From Prinsepia uniflora (Eukaryota; Streptophyta; Magnoliopsida; Rosales; Rosaceae): a DNA stretch of 64,000 bases. The notes beneath the pieces are model-generated. The model worked only from the letters and a program-made list of their open reading frames with translations. It was not told the DNA's origin and did no database searches. The DNA lies in NCBI GenBank assembly GCA_032719365.1, contig CM064863.1:63947583-64011582 (forward strand), read 5' to 3'. Every line of letters starts with the position of its first letter. Position 1 is the stretch's first letter. Positions 58,267 through 64,000 of the stretch are shown here, piece by piece. The position numbers and the translations under genes are program-made.

Positions 58267-59244
58267 TGTATTAGGCTTATGATGACATCATAGTGTCATG
58301 CACTTAGTGTGTAACCGATTTTAGAGGGTGTGAGGTGTGTGTGTGACCTGTGAGTGCAGAGAGAGTATAAAGCCGATTGGATATGTATCAGCAAAAAAGT
58401 ACAACAACAAATATAATGAGAAATATAGTAGTAATAGCTACTAACAGAATACCAGAGAAATCTTTGTGAAGAAATTTATCGAACACCTTATGTGCATCAT
58501 TGAAATCACACTTTCATATAGCAAAAGATTAATCCAATTCAGTCTGTTTGATTCAACATCATCTCACAAACTCTTATCTATCCTAAACCATTAGAGCTAG
58601 TCTCTATTTGCAGCCACTGTTCAAAAAGGCAGCGCTTAGGCGTTCGAAGGTGGGAAACCGCTCCGGCTAATAACTAAGCACTTGGGTGGATTTTCGTGTA
58701 CATCCTTATACATATTTAGTTATATAACTTCTTATATATGTATTTAGTTATATAATTTATTTTATTTATTAAATACTTAGTTAATAATATAAGTATTAAT
58801 TAAAACAAAGATAATAAATTAAAAAATATAGAATGTTGTATAATAAAATTAATAAAAAAAACTTACATTTTTAACATTTATGATTCCCAACTCAATTTAT
58901 TTATCTAGATAATTAATTTTTGTTCTAAAATTATGTGATAATGTTCATTATATTATTAATTTGTTAAATTGTTTCTAAAAAAAAACTACTTAGGCACCCG
59001 CCTAGGCACTAGACCCCTATCAACCGCCCTAGAAGCGTCTAGCGCCATTTTGAACCTTGTTTGCAGCTAGGAGATTAAGAGTAGAAGTGTAATACCTGAA
59101 GCATAATCTGAAGTGGTCTTCGACCTCCCCTGCAAAGAAGATAAGAAGCAGTTCAATTAGAATTGAGAACTGAAGCATTTTGATCAGAGAGTAAGTGCAA
59201 GGATTACCTGAAGATTGTAAGGCCCTGATCGTTGATATGCAACA
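58267..59244 (+). mobile_element. 5' LTR of the copia element (start uncertain), with a MITE inside
   Basis: The end is fixed by the primer site at 59245. A TATA-like string gagtataaag at 58363 and the following leader-like text support an LTR promoter upstream. The start near 58267 (tgtattaggc) is a guess, because the 3' LTR is outside the window. The MITE at 58615-59059 makes up nearly half of it. Confidence 0.45.
58615..59059. mobile_element. hAT-type MITE, 8-bp TSD tttgcagc
   Basis: A 445-bp non-coding element with a perfect 8-bp duplication tttgcagc (58607-58614 and 59060-59067). The left end is CACTGTTCAAAAAGGCAGCG and the inverted right end CAAGGTTCAAAATGGCGCTA, imperfect inverted repeats. 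Just inside, both ends carry Gly/Arg-codon-like GC-rich text (ttaggcg and cctaggc), with an AT-rich middle. An 8-bp duplication fits hAT. It lies in the 5' LTR of the copia element. Confidence 0.85.
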
Positions 59245-59256
59245 TGGTATTAGAGC
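59245..59256 (+). promoter_or_regulatory. Primer binding site of the copia element
   Basis: TGGTATTAGAGC, one change from the common plant TGGTATCAGAGC complementary to initiator methionine tRNA, directly after the LTR end …GCAACA. Confidence 0.85.
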
Positions 59257-59339
59257 TTGAGTTACTAATCTAGTAACTGGGCGTCTGACTGTGAAGAAGA
59301 AGAACACAGCATCACATTGTTGTGACAGACCTGATCAAC

Positions 59340-59886
59340 ATGGCAGGAACATTAGGATGTACTGAGATCCGTGTACCTGTATTCACAGGTGAAAACTACG
59401 ATTTCTGGAGCATTAAAATGAAGGCAATACTCAAAGGACATGATCTATGGAAAATCGTTGAGCAAGGTGTACCTGAGCTTGAGCTTGATAAAGATATGGA
59501 AGAGATAGAGACTCCACAGACAAGGGCTGATCAGATTAAAGAAGCACGAGCACTTGGTTTGCTGCAAAATGCAGTAACATAAGAGATCTTCATTAAGATT
59601 TCAAATGAAGAAAGGGCTAGTGATGTCTGAGCCCTGTTAAAGCAAGAATACCGTGGAGACTCTAAGGTAAGATCAGTCAAACTTCAGTCCCTTAGAAAAG
59701 AGTTTGAATACACTAGAATGAAATATGATGAGAGCTTGTCCTCTTACTTCTCTAGACTGTTTGGAGTGGTTAATCTAATGAAAACCTATGGGGGAAGATA
59801 TTTCTGAGCAGAGATTGGCTCCGAATATCTTGATTAGCCTAACTGAATCCTATGATGCAATAGTTTCTATTCTAGAAGAGACTAAG
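59340..59886 (+). pseudogene. Ty1/copia gag, first part
   Basis: Starts at the ATG at 59340 (MAGTLGCTEIRVPVFTGENY), 84 bases after the primer site. It contains DFWSIKMKAILKGHDLWKIV and EARALGLLQNAV, the N-terminal copia Gag motif set (retrotran_gag/UBN2-like). Then a stop (59580) is followed in the same frame by KQEYRGDSKVRSVKLQSLRK and YDESLSSYFSRL. A second stop (after ASDV) and one inserted G in the gggggaag run near 59790 shift the frame. It breaks off at 59886, where the solo LTR is inserted after ctaag, and resumes at 62757. Gag would form the virus-like particle that packages the element RNA. Confidence 0.85.
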
Positions 59887-62751
59887 TGACAGGACCCATC
59901 CCAATCCCCCCGGGATTACCATGGAATGTGCCCTGCTCCCGTCCAACAAGGGGTGTCAGGCAAGGGATAACCAAGAGCTACTGCCTACTGCCCAAACGGG
60001 CCATCCAGAGTGCGCAAGGACCGATGGAGGAGGTGTGCAATGTCCCAGTCTCTGCTGCAATCGCATCCGTAATCAACCTGAAGGGCATTAAAACCAAAAG
60101 CTGTGAGTGGACAAAAACCAATAAGTCATCAAATACATTTATAAGACATTTATGCCCTCCAATAAAAACGTATGCATGCCACGAAAACCAGTGACCAAAA
60201 CGTTTGCTCAACCGAGCCATTAGGGCCTTAGCCCAAAAACCGTTAACCAAAAACCAAGTGTGGGAACTCAGCCCAAAACTGTGGAATACCGCAATTATAC
60301 ATAAACAACCATGTGGGTCACCACCCACGACCATAAATGAACATCAATTCATTAAAATTACACAATCATAAATCCACCCGGAAAGCCATTTCATTAATTC
60401 GTATTTTACCATTACCATCTCCAGCATCTCAGATGCTCAGCGTCCCAGACGCTAGACGTCCCAGACGTCATGTCTCACGGTATAATAAGCTACGCGTGCT
60501 GCCCGGGGTCTCTCCGGGTCCATGTATCTGACATCCCTGATGTTTGACGTCCCTGACGTCAATCATAACAATCCTGCTCCTGAGTCATCATACGGTCTGG
60601 CTGCTCCGTATAGTGACCCTTCGCAGGCAATGCACCGTGACTTCCCCAGTGTCCTAGACATCTGGAGGAGACCATCATATATCCTTGTATCAAGATGGTA
60701 TATGGAAAACAGTTTTTATTAATTCATTTCACAACATCACAATGGGCCCTGCCCGAATTTTCCATAAAACAACACATTTCCATTTAGGGTCCCTGACCCG
60801 AAACCACATTTATTAAATATAGGGCCCCTGACCCGAAATCACAATTTTAATCCAACTGGACCTCATGCCCGACTTTATGAACCACTGGGCCCACGACCCG
60901 ATTTATAAACCAACTGGGTCCGCAGCCCGACTTATAAACCAACTGGGCCCGCAGCCCGATTACGTACTCAAATGGACTCCAAGTCCGAGATTTCCAAAAC
61001 AAGTGGGCCTCAAGCCCGAATTCGTCTTTCCAATATAAAAACAGTTTTATCATATTATTTATTTAACCACAAGCACGCAAAACCACAAATAAACCGTTAA
61101 TCCCGATATACGTGAAATACGGAAAATACCTCGAAATACGTGCAACATACCCGAAATCAATACTCACAAATACCATCATAGAAATCATGTATATAAACCA
61201 TATAACACATTTAAGCATGCATAGGATTTATAAAACCAAAGTCCACTCACAGACCGTTTTAACGGTATGCCTCGATACGCGTGCCACCGGCCCTCCCGGG
61301 CCACACCACTATCACCGGGACTCCCAATCCTGTCCAAATCACATTCGAGGGTCACTAACCTCAACATTAACATCCTATCAAAGTCCCGCAATTTTCCCGA
61401 ATTTTTACTTATTTTTAAACTTAATTTAAAACCTTCGGACATCCCGAACAATATCGAGACGGTGTCCGATTGACACGAAACCAATCCCAAAATGTCTGTT
61501 ACATCGAATAGATTAAAATTCATGTTGACCTCACCTCGAGATTCGTGTCCACGCCCCGTCACGCGCCGCCGTGAGTGGCTGCGCGTGAAATCCACGCGCC
61601 GTGAACAGTGTCACCAGCCTAACCCGTATCTCTGGTAAACGGGTCCAAATTGTCCGCGACACGACCCGGTTCAATGTCCATCAATTCGATCCTAATTCCT
61701 TCAATTGATCATTCCAGAAGCATCGTGGGATCCTCAAGAACACAATCCCCACATCAATTGCACCGTTCGAACACTCCACGATCACGACTCAACCCCGAAA
61801 TTCCTCCTCTGTCACCAAGTGGGTTCAGAGGCAAAACGTTGCCAATTTCCTTCGTTCTTTCGACGATTCTGATCGTTGTGATCCCAGGAAGCTGAATGTG
61901 AGCTCAATTACGATCCTCACGGCCTAATTCTTTCATTTCGAATTTTCCCTCCCAAAATCCACAAATTAAATTCTCACTCTCCAGCCCCTCTCTGTCCCTC
62001 GTGTTTACTCAGCTGTGTTAACCTCATCAAGCACACGATTTTCCCTTCAAAACCAGTTAGAGAAGACAGCCAAATCTCCCCAATCTGATTCCCCAAATTT
62101 GTGCACGGTTTGAAGACAAAGAGGAATTAATGGAAATTAAAAGAATAATTAATTAATAAACATAATAATTAGGTCTCCCCCAAAAACATGGATTTTGGTC
62201 TTAAGCCCCAATTTAAGGGATGAGTGACACTTGTCACTCATCCAGGTGTGTTCAGTCACCGGGTACTGTTCATTATTATATTATTATTTTAATCGGGGCC
62301 TCAGTTCGTTAGTTTGTTTCCTTGACCATAACTTCGTCGTCGAATTTCCGATTTCGGCATGCCGCCTGTCATTGGATTCGTATCGACGATACCTACGTAA
62401 CGGTCCTTGGCCCTCGTCCATCGGACCTCCCGGTCAAAAAGTCAACATTTGGCCCCTAGTATGCCAAATTACCAAAATACCCCTCAACTTCCGAACATCA
62501 AAACTTTCTCTACGAATGTCGGAATCGAACGTGCCACCTGTCTATGAACTCGTGACGTCCCGAACTACGTCACGGTCATCGGTCAAAGTCCGTTTGACCG
62601 CCCGATCAAAAAGTCAACATTTTGCCCACGACCAGGGGCAAAAAGGTCATTTTGCACATTTGTCCGATTCTGCCCTACTAACCACCGTTCAACCTCACTA
62701 ATCAAGATTAGTCACTAATCTAATCCCGGAAATTCGGGACGGGTCGTTACA
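59887..62751 (-). mobile_element. Solo LTR in the copia gag, TSD ctaag
   Basis: A 2865-bp minus-orientation LTR from TGACAGGACCCATCC to GACGGGTCGTTACA, with a perfect 5-bp duplication ctaag (59882-59886 and 62752-62756). It is the most complete minus-strand copy of the family in the window and gives the layout: end block (59887-60120), gacgtc-rich block (60420-60560), gggcct/cccga repeats (60745-61020), cggtgtccgattgac block (61455), promoter-like AT/CT-rich block (61900-62250) and the aaaagtcaacattttgccc repeats (62420-62640). No coding sequence is supported. Confidence 0.95.
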
Positions 62752-62756
62752 CTAAG

Positions 62757-63160
62757 GACATAGATAATATAAGCTCTCAGTCAATAGTTGCATCTATTTG
62801 AGTCTTTGATTAGAGGCTATAAATGCACTCTGAATCAGTAGAGAAGGCATTTTCCAGTCTGCACATAAATCAGTCTCAGTAGGGTCACTACAAGCCTAAG
62901 AAGCCTTACAAAGGAAACAGAACTTGGAACAATAGGTCTCATGGGGTTAAATCTGAGAAAACCTTTGAGAAAAATTCTGTTAGTTCTAAGAGTGAAGGAG
63001 TGGTGAAAAATGCAAGACATGTGGGAAGCTGCATTATGGCAAGTGCTAGTTTGAAGGGAAAACAAAATGTTTCAAATGTAACAAGTTTGGAAATATCTCT
63101 AAGAATTGTGGCAGCAAACCAACAGTTAACATTGCCAAACAGGTTGAAGAAGAAGAAGGG
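62757..63160 (+). pseudogene. Ty1/copia gag, second part with zinc knuckle
   Basis: After the solo LTR the copia sequence resumes with ISSQSIVASI and a stop. It passes through a basic region (KPKKPYKGNRTWN) and a Lys/Ser-rich stretch, and near 63010-63115 has Cys-rich text ending CFKCNKFGNISKNCG. This is a CCHC-type knuckle in which the His is replaced by Asn. Frameshifts are present, since the knuckle and the following protease are in a different frame from the open frame at 63000-63245. The knuckle would bind element RNA. Confidence 0.75.
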
Positions 63161-64000
63161 AATATGTTATTTGCCTGTAATGTTGGTTTTGTTGAACAAA
63201 ATTCAGAAGTATGGTATGTGGACAGTGCCTACAGCAATTACATGACAGGGCATGAGTTCTTTCTGGTGGATATAGACAGGGATTTGAAAGTGAGAGTGAA
63301 GATGGGAACTGGTGATCTAGTGCAAGCTACTGGGAAAGGAACTTTGGTTTTCCAAACCAGAAATGGAAGGAAACACAACAGAGATGTGATACTGGTACCA
63401 GGACTTGATGAAAACATGCTGAGTGTGGGTCAAATGGTTGAGCACGGGTATTCACTAGTATTTGGGAAGATGGCAGTGGATATCTATGATAATCTTGATA
63501 TGAAACACAAGATTGCTAACATCAAAATGACAGGGAACACGTGTTTTCCCTTGACACTTGATTCAGTAACTTCAGTAGCAAGAAAGGCAACAGTAGAAGG
63601 AGATGCAGAGTTATGGCATAGAAGATTTGGGCATTTTAATTTCACAAGTCTCAAAGTGTTGCAGAAAAAGGAAATGGTAGTGGGCCTACCTAGCCTAACT
63701 ACTGAATTGGAAGTCTTTGGGGGTTGTGTTGCTGGAAAACAACATGTGGAATCTTTTGACACAAAGAAAGCATGGAGAGCTTCTTCACCGCTTGAGCTGA
63801 TTCACTCGGACATCTGTGATCCAATTCAAAATGAGATAGTGAGTGGAAATAAGTATTTCATCACATTTATTGATGACTACTAAAGAATGTGCTGGTTATA
63901 CTTTTTGAGACAAAAATCTGGGGCACTAAATGTGTTCAAGAAGTTCAAAGCAATGGTGGAACTGTAGACATGTTACCAGGTGAAGAAGTTAAGGAGTTAC
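63161..64000 (+). pseudogene. Ty1/copia pol: protease, GAG_pre-integrase, start of integrase (cut by window edge)
   Basis: A 239-residue open frame (63164-63883) starts with LFACNVGF and reads EVWYVDSAYSNYMTG at 63205-63245, the copia protease active site (usual form DSG or DSA-x-S-N-H-M; the His is Tyr here). GKGTLVF and ILVPGLDENMLSVGQM follow, then the GAG_pre-integrase zinc-binding block ELWHRRFGHFNFTSL with FGGCVAGKQH, and the beginning of the integrase core, LELIHSDICDPI and YFITFIDDY. A stop codon (63881-63883) replaces the Ser that normally follows DDY; the frame then continues RMCWLYFLRQKSG to the window end. RT and RNase H would lie beyond 64000. Order PR-INT first is diagnostic of copia. 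Confidence 0.88.

Noticed and set aside
61185..61595. 136-residue minus-strand frame and overlapping plus-strand frames in the solo LTR
   Set aside because: No domain; the LTR family has no coding capacity and other copies break the frame.
62231..62701. 156-residue plus-strand frame in the solo LTR
   Set aside because: It covers the repeated aaaagtcaacattttgccc and accacctgtc region of the LTR; related copies (2040-2290, 12840-13190) do not keep it open.

Overview
This is transposon-dense plant nuclear DNA. The evidence is plant-type LTR retrotransposons (Ty3/gypsy and Ty1/copia, with initiator-Met-tRNA-type primer sites), an En/Spm-type CACTA transposon with TNP2, DUF4218-like and DUF4216-like regions, a Helitron-type helicase relic and hAT-type MITEs. 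I see no intact host gene, rRNA, tRNA or CRISPR array, and no bacterial-style operon. The species cannot be named from this window. Nearly every coding region recognised is a broken transposon gene.

The dominant repeat is one family of long LTRs, about 2.2-2.9 kb without insertions, that starts TGTAACGACCCG and ends GGTCGTGTCA or GGTCCTGTCA. About a dozen copies or fragments occur. Minus-orientation copies lie at 1-2295, 2296-2861 (fragment), 4100-6721, 10796-13188 and 59887-62751. Plus-orientation copies lie at 18681-21427, 21428-23903, 27360-29904, 32047-34975, 35817-40347, 41763-43972 (rearranged) and 46350-50507. Several are solo LTRs with exact 5-bp target duplications: aaatg, ttcgt, gttaa and ctaag.

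Layout. 1-6721: LTR copies around a broken gypsy gag-protease-RT fragment (minus), with a 588-bp hAT MITE of CCGAA/GGTTC repeats at 5940-6527. 6722-8200: AT-rich DNA and a hairpin-bearing segment, no gene. 8200-13832: the 5' part of a Tat-like gypsy element (minus) whose LTR is split by a solo LTR. 13833-16258: a decayed Helitron helicase, then nothing recognisable. About 16259-54565: one large CACTA element on the minus strand, swollen to about 38 kb by nested insertions. These are a 1.5-kb non-autonomous CACTA (16590-18128), a 21.7-kb array of LARD-like retroelements (18681-40347), a rearranged LTR (41763-43972) and a solo LTR (46350-50507). Two of the inserted LTRs carry a further LTR-like insertion each. 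Without the insertions the CACTA is about 8.7 kb, with TNP2 at 50513-53128, a DUF4216-like part at 45584-46344, and a second ORF split between 40353-41757 and 18441-18680. 54566-58260: AT-rich DNA without a gene. 58260-64000: the 5' part of a copia element (LTR, primer site, gag, protease, start of integrase), cut by a MITE and by a solo LTR.

The order of events can be read from the nesting. Two sites show inverted-duplication rearrangements inside these LTRs (21326-21428 and 42240-44010), and a tandem module of about 345 bp is shared by two different CACTA elements. These three are the least ordinary signals. Boundaries backed by target duplications are firm; the others are approximate.
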